Assembly: GCA_035582835.1 (NCBI GenBank) | Contig: JAYKAV010001278.1 | Span: forward strand, 971,542-1,035,541 | Length of the DNA stretch: 64,000 nucleotides | Source: Phoebastria nigripes | Taxonomy: Eukaryota; Chordata; Aves; Procellariiformes; Diomedeidae | Reading direction: 5' to 3' | Part shown: positions 40,616 through 50,400 of the stretch, piece after piece | Position numbering within the stretch: position 1 is the first letter of the stretch | Layout: the number at the start of each line of letters is the position of its first letter | Notes under the pieces: model-generated | Seen by the model: the letters and a program-made list of their open reading frames with translations, nothing else | Database searches by the model: none | Told to the model about the DNA's origin: nothing | Made by a program: the position numbers and the translations under genes

Positions 40616-40840
40616 TTTGCTTTCCTACTGAGTTAGCACGTATTCTCATCATCTCTGTTTTTCTAGGCAGAGAAATCAAGGCAACGTGTGTAAACAACTT
40701 ATCCACACCTTGTGCAATGACACTAGTGGGCCCGCGAATGCAGTCCACTGTCTCAATCTGACCTGCACACAACCAGCCCTGCAGCATCTCCTAAGTCTCA
40801 GTTGAAATATCCTCACTAAACCTGGATTATTCAGTGCCAA
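40616..40840 (+). repeat. Left arm of a long inverted repeat
   Basis: This 225-bp arm is the reverse complement of 41611-41837. Aligned by hand, the arms differ by six substitutions, all transitions, and one 2-base indel region near 40683, so identity is about 97%. Similarity stops sharply at the outer end (tttgc then divergence) and fades at the inner end, where a few more bases match loosely to about 40850. Short minus-strand frames here are not protein-like. The outer part of the arm resembles a MIR core on the minus strand (see separate entry). Confidence 0.95.
40638..40716 (-). mobile_element. Possible MIR-type SINE core, left-arm copy
   Basis: This is the reverse-complement counterpart of the MIR-like stretch in the right arm. 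Read on the minus strand it runs from a ggataagtt string into a pyrimidine-rich stretch and then an acagagatgatgagaata-like block. That is the order seen in the MIR core (ggcaagtt ... ctctgtgcctcagttt ... atggggataata). The MIR-typical ctctgtgcct is intact only in the right arm. The similarity is from memory of the consensus and is imperfect. Confidence 0.38.
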
Positions 40841-41610
40841 ATTAATTATAATGCTGTTATCTGCAGTTCCAGGAATGGCTGTTGTTCTGCTGGGACTCAA
40901 AGATTGAGATCGTTACCTAGTAGGGACAAGCTTTGATGATTTGGGAGATTGCCCCAGCTCCAAACAGCTGAATGTGTAGTCCATGAGATCAGAGGCCTCA
41001 CATTCAGAAATGCCCTATGTCATAAATCTACATTTTTAAGCTCACTATTATATTAATCTTTCCTCCCAAATAATTTCCCACATAAAAAGTGTATTGAGTA
41101 AAAACCATGAACATCTGACAACATTCTAACATACTGCAGAAAAAGTCCACTGAGAAAAAATTATATTCTATATGTTAATGATATTGTTCATAGGAATTAT
41201 TAATGTCATCCTCTTTAGGGGATTGGCACCCATTTGTAAAGTTCTTTACTGGTTAGTGTTTTGCATAATTTTATATGTACAAGATGAAATCTCTGCCCTG
41301 TTGAGTCACATTGTAAAGTACCCCAACTGAGTCCCCTTTTCAATTCTAAGATCAAATTCCTGATGGTTTATACCTCCTCTTTCCGTTTTTGCTTTGAGCT
41401 GCTTTGTTACCTTCTCAGGAGATAAGAGCTTGTTAAATTCGCTTGTGGCATTTTTGATCTTAACTTGCAGTTTCCTTCCAGATCCACAGACTATTTCTAA
41501 GAGGCCAATGAAAAGTAAAGAAAAAAGTAATTCTTACTGTCTGTAGGCTGAAAGGTTATCATGCAGGAGTCCAGCATAACTGGAAAATCTTAAGGAATCT
41601 ATAAATTGGT
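40841..41610. other. 770-bp spacer between the inverted-repeat arms
   Basis: Unique AT-rich sequence with no open frame of note. I see no similarity to transposase, integrase or reverse transcriptase. It contains ttccaggaa (40867-40875), a STAT-like palindromic site. With no coding content there is no support for the whole being an autonomous DNA transposon. Confidence 0.7.
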
Positions 41611-41837
41611 TTGGCACTGAATAATCCAGGTTTAGTGAGGATATTTCAACTGAGATTTAGGAGATGCTGCAGGGCTGGTTGTGTGCAGGTCAGATTGAGA
41701 CAGTGGACTGCATTCGCGGGCCCACTAGCGTCATTGCACAGGGTGTGGATAAGTTGTTTACACACTCTGTGCCTTGATTTCTCTGCCTAGAAAAACAGGG
41801 ATGATGAGAATATGTGCTGACTCAGTAGGAAAGCAAA
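41611..41837 (-). repeat. Right arm of a long inverted repeat
   Basis: This 227-bp arm pairs with 40616-40840. It retains CpG in two places where the left arm reads CpA/TpG or the reverse (for example actagcgtc against actagtgtc), consistent with a few deaminations since the copies separated. The central block cattcgcgggcccactag is identical in both arms. No target-site duplication is apparent at the outer ends. Confidence 0.95.
41735..41815 (+). mobile_element. Possible MIR-type SINE core, right-arm copy
   Basis: The segment contains ggataagttgttta, then ctctgtgcct (41765-41774), then gatttctctgcctag and aacagggatgatgagaata. This is the same order and spacing as the MIR core (gggcaagttactta, ctctgtgcct, cagtttcctcatctg, aatggggataata). 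The head and tail of a MIR are not recognisable on either side. Confidence 0.42.
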
Positions 41838-43184
41838 AGAAGTTGACATCTGTTTGCCTAAAACCCTGAGCTTGTTCTTGCAGCTTCTTCTGAAACAGAT
41901 TCCTTTAGCTTTTTCAATTTAATGTGAACTGCACAGAAAAAATTTACAGTCTGATGGTACTTTTACTTACTCAGAGGAACCTTTCTGAGTAAAAGTTTAC
42001 ATCATGCTAAAAGTACTGTGTGTTTCCAATCCCAGGCTGCAGGCTGGCCCCAGGATGCTCAAAACTTGGCTAAGGTCTGTTGCAAACTTCAAAAAAAGCT
42101 TTCTAGGAAATCTGCTCAGATTTCCTGAAAGATGCTCCCGTGTCCATGTTACTATCTTGACTTTCATCTTTTTGTGATGGAAGTTGAATTCAAACAACCT
42201 TGCTGATCTGGAGGTCATGAGGGTAAGGTTTGTTGGTTTGCCCTCTCTGTGCCCAAATGGGATATTATTTTTGGTACTAGGTGTCTTTAAACCTCACCAG
42301 CTGTTCATATGGTACAGCAGAATGAGTTCTCTCTTTGTAGCCTTCCCATTCCCCTCACCCCAGTGTGTGCTGCGCAACAACAATACTATTCTTTTTACTT
42401 CTTGTAAGAAATCAGGATTGCACAGGGGAACTTAAAACTGCAAGGGAAAAGCAAACTGGAAGTTTGAATGAGGCACAGCAAGGATTTTTAAGTCTGCCCC
42501 TCTTAGGGCTGCGTTTTGGCACTCTGACTCTTGGCCAGCGTATGTCCCTGTTCAGCAGAAGGAATCATTCAAGCAATCTGTGCTAAGACTTGTCAAAGTC
42601 TAAATTAAAATACAGCTATCTTACCCTGGTTTTGTCCTAGGCTTTTACAGCGTGTTTTCTGCTAGTAAACTAGAGAAGGGGGTGGGGGGAGAAAAGAAGG
42701 CATTTATTTTGGTGATAATTGAGATTATTGATTACGTATTTTACATCTTTTACATCTTTTCATCTATGAAATGAACGTTTTATATCATTTGTGTCTCAAG
42801 AGAAAAAGAAGCTGGTGATAAGAGGACTTCCACAAAAGGAGAGTCCCTCTAGCGTAATTGTCTTTTGAGACAATGTAAGTGTACTTCTCTTTTTAATTAG
42901 TTGCATTTATGATCATGATTTGGTATGTGTCTCTTAATCCACAGAATCTCCACAGAATGGTATCAGACTTTTATCCCATGGCTCCTAGCTGCATTGCATT
43001 TTATTACAATCACCTTCATTATAAGCAAACCTCTTAATTATGCTCAAAATGCTTTGAAGTTGAGAACAGTGCAGTAATGAGTCGAAATGTATATATGGTA
43101 TTTCCCCAAATGGCACAGAAAGGAAAATGTACAAGGCGGTGCAGGAACATATAGTGCTATGTAACTCGAAGAGTTTAGCTATTT
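41838..43184. other. Gene-free sequence
   Basis: Short frames on both strands (up to 83 codons, 42184-42435) have no domain. A G-rich patch lies near 42678-42692. No repeat is recognised. Confidence 0.65.
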
Positions 43185-43415
43185 CAGGGAGCAGAACTGT
43201 TGACTAGAATTCAGATCTCATAAATTAAACTCCCTGTGCTGCCGCTGACTAGCCGAGTGACCTTAGGGAATACCCTTATTCTCTTTGTACGTTTTCTCCT
43301 TTGATAAAATAAGAATAATGTGACCGCAGAGAGGCACAGTGAGGCTTAAATCATATTTTCACAAAGTGCTTGGGGATCCTCTAAGGAAGGGAGTGTATAT
43401 ATGTGATTATTTATT
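43185..43415 (+). mobile_element. MIR-type SINE relic (amniote MIR)
   Basis: This is a nearly full-length ancient tRNA-derived SINE. The core tgactagccgagtgacctta (43246-43265) matches the MIR core (actagctgtgtgaccttggg). It is followed by a degenerate ctctttgtac-gttttctcctttgataaaat stretch in the place of MIR's cctctgtgcctcagtttcctcatctgtaaaat. The 3' end aaagtgcttggggatcct (43363-43380), then gtgtatatatgtgattattt, matches the L2-type tail that MIR shares with its LINE partner (aagcgctttgagatcct ... tatataaatgcaa). The A and B boxes at the 5' end are eroded. It is an ancient, certainly inactive copy; consensus strings are from memory. Confidence 0.82.
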
Positions 43416-43826
43416 ATTTCATCATTTTAATCTTTTGAAGTGCATGAGTGTTGCTAGACTCTGTCAGCTTGGATGCATATAGGTGTAGTAAAATTACAGA
43501 TACATTTTCCTAAATAGCAACAATGTTGATATTGTGAATCTGCAATGCCAAGGGAGTTGGGCAAAATTTGGGGTTGCAGGTGGAGTGATAGCTTTCACAG
43601 AAGTGTTGAGTCTCAAATATTGTCCCTGAGGAGAGATTCACAGGGTCTTCAAAGAGCTTTAGGAATGGATCTAGCAAGCTGGTCTGCTTTGTTCACCTGG
43701 TTTCTTATGTTTGATCTTTTAATATGCAAGGATTGGTATTTTACTCTTAAATGCACTTATATTTTATTTTTTAGCTTGAAAAGTAATTATTTGAAAGAAA
43801 GCTTGTGTTTTTGTTGGTTTGGGAGC

Positions 43827-43838
43827 GGGGGGGGGGGG
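43827..43838 (+). repeat. G12 homopolymer
   Basis: Twelve G bases preceded by GGGAGC (43821-43826). A frame through it gives a short glycine run, a by-product of the tract. G-quadruplex formation on the + strand is plausible. Confidence 0.85.
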
Positions 43839-44217
43839 CGGATGAAAGAGGGAAAATAAGTGCTAAGAAATGTTTTCAAGAAATACTTGTGAGAAGTTAC
43901 AAAGCTGACCATTACAAAAATCCTCATATAAGCTTAGCAAGTGCTCCCTGTTGTTCAGAGGATTGCAACTTTTTAAAAGCACTCTGGCCTCAGAAAGCAA
44001 CCATAATAGCCAATACTGACAGATGGTATTAAAGACACAGGCAGGGAACCAACATGGTTTTGATACTTTACTCCCATTACGAGCTCTCTCAGTGCATGCC
44101 TCGTGGGTTAATTACTTGAGCTCTCACAGAAGGAATCCTGGCTTCTGGTGCAGCAGCTTGTTGCAAGACATGGTAAGAAATCGCACACGATTTTGAGCTT
44201 GTAGCCTGTGAATGTGT

Positions 44218-44231
44218 GTCACCCTGGTAAC
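44218..44231. promoter_or_regulatory. RFX-type X-box, copy 1
   Basis: The site gtcaccctggtaac fits the X-box consensus GTNRCC-N2-RGYAAC, with half-sites GTCACC and GGTAAC and the canonical 2-base spacer. RFX family factors (winged-helix DNA-binding domain) bind such sites in ciliary, neuronal and immune genes. Occupancy is not known from sequence. The same 15 bases, including the following C, recur at 47455. Confidence 0.6.
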
Positions 44232-44859
44232 CGTTTGCACCTGCAAGCATGAGTCATAAGAGCTGAGAAATTGTAGGGTGATTTTTTTTGTAGTCTTCTG
44301 AGCATTGGAAATTCTTCATAGACAAAGCCACATAGAATAGAAGAGAGCTTTATTTTGACATTCCAGTTGCTTGGTGGGCATGACCAGGGCACCTACTCCA
44401 GTCGTCTCTGTCCCAGTGCAGTGCATGTGTACGCCGGCTAAGGGTCTACCTCCTTTATTTAACTTATGATGTTTTAGATGGTGATCATTATATCTATACT
44501 TGATATATAGGAAAACAAGACAGAATTTGTCAGTAACTACAGCATTTCATTTTTAGGGTTGTCAGACACTCATTAAAAAACATAAAGAAAGACCTTTTTC
44601 GTAGTTTAAGAAAGGCACTTGTCAGAAGTAAAGCATATCTTAAAATTCAGAGTCAGTACGGGGACCATGCTGATAAGCTGGTGTTTTATTCTGCAGATAT
44701 CTTTCTAATAAGAATGGTATTTGTCCTCTTACAAAACCCATTTGATTTGAGGAGCAGGCATTTATAAATTGGATAGCTTCNGTGACTTTAGAGGGGAACA
44801 GACAATTAACACCAGCTGAGGATCTGTTCTTGAAAGTTTTACCAATGAGATACTGCTGT

Positions 44860-45050
44860 TTTGTAGCACCTTTCATCCCTGTGTCTCACAGTGATTTGCA
44901 AACATTAATTAAGTCTCATAGCACCTCTCTGATGTATGTAAGTGTTGTTAGTCTTAGAGATGTGTGAAATATTCATGACAAAATTGGAGGCATTCAAAGT
45001 CTACCCCCCTCACAAGCTCAAGGATATTAAGGAAATGCAAAGTTATTTGA
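44860..45050 (-). mobile_element. MIR-type SINE relic, reverse orientation
   Basis: On the + strand the element reads tail first. It shows tagcacctttcatcc (44863-44877), ttgcaaacattaattaa (44896-44912) and gcacctctctgatgtatgta-agtgttgtta (44931-44950). These are the reverse complement of the 3' half of amniote MIR copies (gcgcctttcatcc ... tttacaaacattaattaa ... gaggtaggtaagtattatta). The portion corresponding to the MIR core (44950-45050) is strongly eroded. Inactive and ancient. Confidence 0.75.
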
Positions 45051-45514
45051 GATCATCTGCATCAGAGAATTTGTCTGTCTTTTCCTCTCTTTGCATATAG
45101 CTGTTCACAGCAAAAATGTCTATAATGTTTGTGTATAGACTTCTTGTTATTGTTCCAATTTTCAACAGGAGTGATTGGAGTTCTTTCACATAGTTGTTGT
45201 ATTTTGATTCTGTGTACTTCCTAATTAGCCAAATCTAAATAGCTGTCCACTCTACAAAAGGAGATCAGGCGAGTGACTCCCTGTCTACTCAAGAAAACTG
45301 CAACTTTAAGTAGAATTTATCTGGGCAAAGATTTATTATGAAACTGTAATGGGAGAAGGAAGCTGTAAAGCAGGAGAACTTGTTATTGATTCCACCATAA
45401 CTATAAAGGAATATTTTCCTCTTCATACCACTGTGGGTGTGTCTATGTTAGTAGTTCAGATGCATATTGGGCTTTTGAAGTGAATCTCCACTCCCCATAC
45501 TTTAATTCATATCA
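45051..45514. other. Gene-free sequence
   Basis: Nothing is recognised apart from the eroded end of the preceding SINE relic. Confidence 0.6.
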
Positions 45515-45600
45515 CAGAGAGGCCTTGTAGCTCATGAACTGTATTTCTTTGGGATGAAACTGAACTAAAACATGTACCCCAGCCACAAGCGGGCCATCAG
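45515..45600 (+). mobile_element. Possible SINE head (tRNA-like A-box), copy 1
   Basis: agagaggccttgt (45516-45528) followed by agctcatgaac resembles a tRNA-type A-box region (gtagctcagtgg) of a SINE head. The same 13-mer occurs at 52452-52464. No B-box or core follows clearly, so this is tentative. Confidence 0.28.
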
Positions 45601-47454
45601 TTCATGGGACTGATTAGACTTCATTGAGACCTAGCAGCAGCTCTTTTGTTTCCCAGATCCACTCCTCTTGCTGTGCACTAATGGGGACCTGCCCCGTGAG
45701 TCCCAAATACACCCTTCTTTAACAAACTTCTAAGTCTCAGCTCCCTGATATTTACGAGGATCACCAGAGTTTAAAGAACCAATACAGCTCTTGTTTTGCG
45801 TCTCCTTCACCCCATGTGGTAGGGAGGGGATGTCAGAGTGACTTGAGTGACCCCATTTATTTTCTGCACTATGCTTTTTTGTTAGAGTATGCTTCAGCTT
45901 ATGTAGGAGTCTGTTTTGGTTACTCTGTGCCGTTTAAGCTTCGATTTGCTTGTTTGTTTTAGTAAGTAATTAAGTTTGGTTTCCTTAAAACTGGTTTGCA
46001 TGTTGTTGTGCAGCTCTAAAATAGTTAGTTTGGGTTTGGCTGGTTTAACCTTGCTATGGTTAAGCTGCACATATTTTCCAGACTGTTAATGGTGTCTGAT
46101 TTGATATAGTTTTTCAGTATAATTGAGCAGGCAGCAGGAAGGAGAAGCTATGGCTATTGAAAAACAATTTTTATTGGAATATTAGAACTGTCCACGTGAT
46201 CCACTGGACTGGGATCTCACAAGTATGTAGTGGACTACAGTGAAACTAATATACAAGATACTGAATGATTTATTGCTTCCTATGTCTACTATAATCTATA
46301 TAATTTATCACAACTTGCTTTGTGAACTTTGTTCACTGTATTAGAGTCACAAAACTGTAAACTTTCCTTTTCAGAAAACAGGTGAAGTGGTGTGTTGAAG
46401 TACTTCAGGAACAGTTGGCTTTCCTGACGAAAATTGTTTAAGAAAAAAGAAGCCATGACCATTCCTATTTTTCAGGTCATTTTGCATTATGTAAATATTT
46501 TAAGCTAGGGAATGCCCCTTCAATATGCTATCATATTCAATTGGTTTGATAAAGCTCTAAAGGTGGGAGGTTGAATTAGTGTGCAGAACACTGGAACAAA
46601 ACTCCAAAAGACCAGAAGAAAGTACGCAATTTTTAATAGTCTATCCTACTGTGTAGCTCAGTGTCAAAAGGAACCCCACTGCCCACACACACACATCACA
46701 AAGTAAATAGTTTGGTTGTTATTTCTATTTGCTTTTGATTCTGTATTTTGTGATAATGATGATTAATTGTTTGTGATAATGAAATTCCATATCATCAGGC
46801 AGATTTACCAAAGCTGTGGATGGTGGGGGAGGAAAGGAGGCTCTGTAGCCACGTGGACATATGTGAGTGTGCTACTTTTTAACCCTTTGTTTGTTTACGT
46901 GTCCACTGGATGGAATTTGATGGGTTAGCAGAATTTGGGAGACATTTTTTCTCTTTGATAACTTACCAGTAACATTTTCCTGTAATACTAATATTCTGTA
47001 TTTGCCATGAAAATTCAATGCTTTGTATAATCATTCAGTGGTCCGTAGTGGTAAAAATAATAAAAAAAAAAATCAGTGTTATCCTTTTCTTCTTATTAGT
47101 AGAGGAATAGTGGTACCAATCTACTGCTCCTGAAAGACTACAAACAGCCTGCTGGAAATCAATTGCGGATTTCCTCAGTCAGAAAAGTATGCACTAGCAG
47201 AAGGCTTATTTGAGCTATGAATGGTCATAAGCTGCAGTGTCTAGTTCTAGAGATGAGCTCAGAGTGTTATCCACCAGGTACTTCGGGATTCTGGCTTGGA
47301 CCCATCTATCTCTGTAGGGGACTGTATAATGACCATCAAGTGCCATTTTCCCATCTTGGAACTGTCAGGTGATTCTGCTGAGAAGGGTATATTGGAAATG
47401 ATATCAGAGTTCATATTATAGACCTAGGGACATGCTGCAGAAATGTTCTGCTGA
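45601..47454. other. Gene-free sequence
   Basis: No gene, only short frames. A short CA run is at about 46684-46695. Nothing else is recognised. Confidence 0.65.
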
Positions 47455-47468
47455 GTCACCCTGGTAAC
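47455..47468. promoter_or_regulatory. RFX-type X-box, copy 2
   Basis: An exact second copy of gtcaccctggtaac (plus the following C), in the same orientation as the site at 44218 and about 3.2 kb away. The flanks differ (agcccaag here, gtttgcac there), so the copies do not look like remnants of one duplicated repeat. Confidence 0.6.
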
Positions 47469-50400
47469 CAGCCCAAGTGCAAATCATAGTTCTGCAAAGG
47501 AAAATAAAAGGCAGGACAGAAGGGCAGGTGGTTCTCTAATGAGAAGGAAAACTAAATATCAAGCCCAGCAGGCTACAGTGGCACCTCGAGTGCAGCTTTG
47601 TGCGGGAGAGAAGCAGCAAAATAGNGTGTTTTGCCACTGAATTTTTTGGAAGTGGAAGACTTGAAACAAGCTTAGAGCACTGCAACCTTTCAGCTCCCTC
47701 GTATATTGAAGAGGCTGTCACCTAAGCAAATATTAGGCAGAGAAGAGCAAATCAAATGTATTTTGTAGCTGTTGGCTTTAAACAGCAAAAAGATGGAAAA
47801 TTTGAATTTCTAGTCAGGTACAGATGATTGGCATAATGTTGTGTTGTGCCATAATCATTAATTTGAAAAAGAAGAGTGTTGTGTTTGGATCTAATCTAGT
47901 TAGGATCAGCTCTCTTTTTAGTTACTACTGTATTTTAAGAAGGCAATTTTTCAACTCTCTGCTAATGTAATTTATCACCTACATTCAAGGCTCTGACAAG
48001 ATACCAGCTCTTGTGTTATGCATAGTAATTGCTGCTGCCCTCTTTGGATTTACTCTCTGTGTTCTTTCTTTAGCTGGAGTACTTCTGCTCCCAGATCTGC
48101 TTTTCTGGCAAGGATATTATAATGAAACAAAAGTGTCATAATTTCTCTTCACATGCAATATATACAGTCTGTGATTTTCCTTTTTATAAAATGAGGCATA
48201 TAGAGACTTGGTATAAAGTGTGTTACATCCTCAAAATGAAAAAGGTAAATCTGGTGTATTAGCTGGCTAGAGGAATGACATGTAACAGGGTAATTCATTA
48301 GGGATCAGGTACAAAAAAGTTGGCAATCAGGTCTCTGATTAAAAGCTACTTACCTACCAGTAACTGCTTACTATGCATAATTAAGGCAGATTCTTTACAG
48401 ACTTCAGTTAATGCAGAATGATTACAAATACTCAGTATTTGAGCAGTTCATTCACATGACACTTCATTATAGGTTGCTTTGGCTCTTTCATGATCTAAAG
48501 GATATAGAAGGCATAGCACTAACATAATTTAGCCACAGTTAGAGTTCTAAACTCAATTTTTCAACCTGAGAACCTCAGTCTAATAAATTATCAAAATTTC
48601 ACTATTTACCAATTATAATTTCTAGTTACACTTAACTTTGAGAGGTCTGAAAATTAAAGCACAGCTCGGTTTTGATACATTAGTAACCTAAAAGCAATCA
48701 GCTAGAGTAAATGTAGGATATCAGCTATCCTTTTAGCTCTAGGATTTACTGTTACAATACTTTCAGAGCAGCTTTGTCTCATTGCCACCCAGGCAAGCTC
48801 CATGTTGCAGAAATTTAATTGGAAAGCAATACTCATGCAAAATATTACATACAAGGAGTTGTATACAGGAAAGTTCTTCATCTGAATATTTCTATTAATT
48901 ATAAAAACCCTGAGAAATCCTGTGTGGATTCTTACAATACATCTTTTAGAAGTGAACGCAGAGTTCTTCTGGATCCTATGGATGATGGATAATTAAAATT
49001 CTTTTGGATTCTTACTATCTCAGATCCTCACACAGAGAGAATTTACAACCTCTCTGCTTATTGCTGAAGGCTAAGTTCTCATGTTAGTACAACAGAGATC
49101 CAGAAATAATTGCAGTCTCATCATGAATATGAACATCCAGCTGGGATTTAAATCCCAGCAACAGAGCACAAAGGGTAATGCATTAAAGCTGAATTCTCAT
49201 TAGTGAATTGAACCTCCACATTGTGGTAGGTACAAAATGTCTACGCTAGTTGGAAATTGAAGGAGCAAGAGAAGAAGGAAATAAGCAAAGCTTCTGAGAA
49301 TGTGGCCTGGAAAATTATAAATGTGTTTGTTCAGGAAGATATTTTTAATGAAGTGCCTAGTACCCTAGTCATGCCGAATCATTTTCCTGCAGCNTGGATA
49401 ATCAAGGTTAGAACTACTCTAATCTCATCTCCTCCTCCTGAATTTGATGGCATAGATATATATGTTGGCCTGAAGACAGTTCTGTTCCAGAGCACCTTTT
49501 AGTCTTCTGACATTTATCAGCTCTGTGCTGCAACAAACAAAATTGTGCACAGGTTTTGCATAACAAAATTTTGTCTAAACAAGCGTTCAGTTTGAATTTC
49601 TTCTACCAGCTGAGTCTACAGAGCTGTGGCCACAAATATCTTCCTAATTAAAATGTTGTAAAAATGGATATATTTCCATGAAGTAGGTGTATGTGCATAT
49701 GCCAACCCACACTGTATATTGTGAACGGGGAAGGTTTTGAAGACCACCTTCTTTATCAGTGCATTCACTTCATCTGTCTGTGTTGTCAGCTAGGACCGCT
49801 GACTTCTGTGAACTTGGTTTGAAGTAGTTGCTCTCTCGATAACTACAGCCATTCCTCATTGTCTGACAAGGCAGTCAAAACTGACAGCTTGGCCATGTAA
49901 AGGAAGAATAAGCAAAAAAGAAAAGTGGCAGGCTCTGGGAAGTCTGTCCTGTATGCAGATCAGCTCAGGAAATATGTAGTTCCACAGGTGGGAAAAAAGT
50001 ATTTGGTCCTCAGAGCATATTAAATACATTTGAGATTTCACAAGTAGAAAGAACATTCAATCCAAATAAGTAGTTTTAGGAAAACTACCCATTTGATACA
50101 ATTTTGCTCTAGTAAGATTTGTTTTCTGTTTTTGAAGCAACAAAAAACCCTCATTAATAACAGGACATTGACAAAACTGCTACTACTTCGTCTCTTGGTA
50201 CCTAAGAATTTCATTGAGAATGTATGTTTTAACCAGCCTCTTGCATGCTTGTTGCATTCGATTTTTTTGATTTACTTCTGTTAACTTCTGCAACCTCGAT
50301 TTCTGCAGAGTCAAACTCATCTGGAGTTGACATGAAGACATTTGACTCCTAAGATCTTCTATTCAGCACCTTCTGACCCTAGATCAAGTATCATTTTAAA

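Noticed and set aside
40616..41837. DNA transposon with long terminal inverted repeats
   Set aside because: No transposase-like frame in the spacer, no target-site duplication found, no known terminal motif. Left open in the findings as a foldback element only.
46684..46695. CA microsatellite
   Set aside because: Too short to be worth reporting as a repeat feature.
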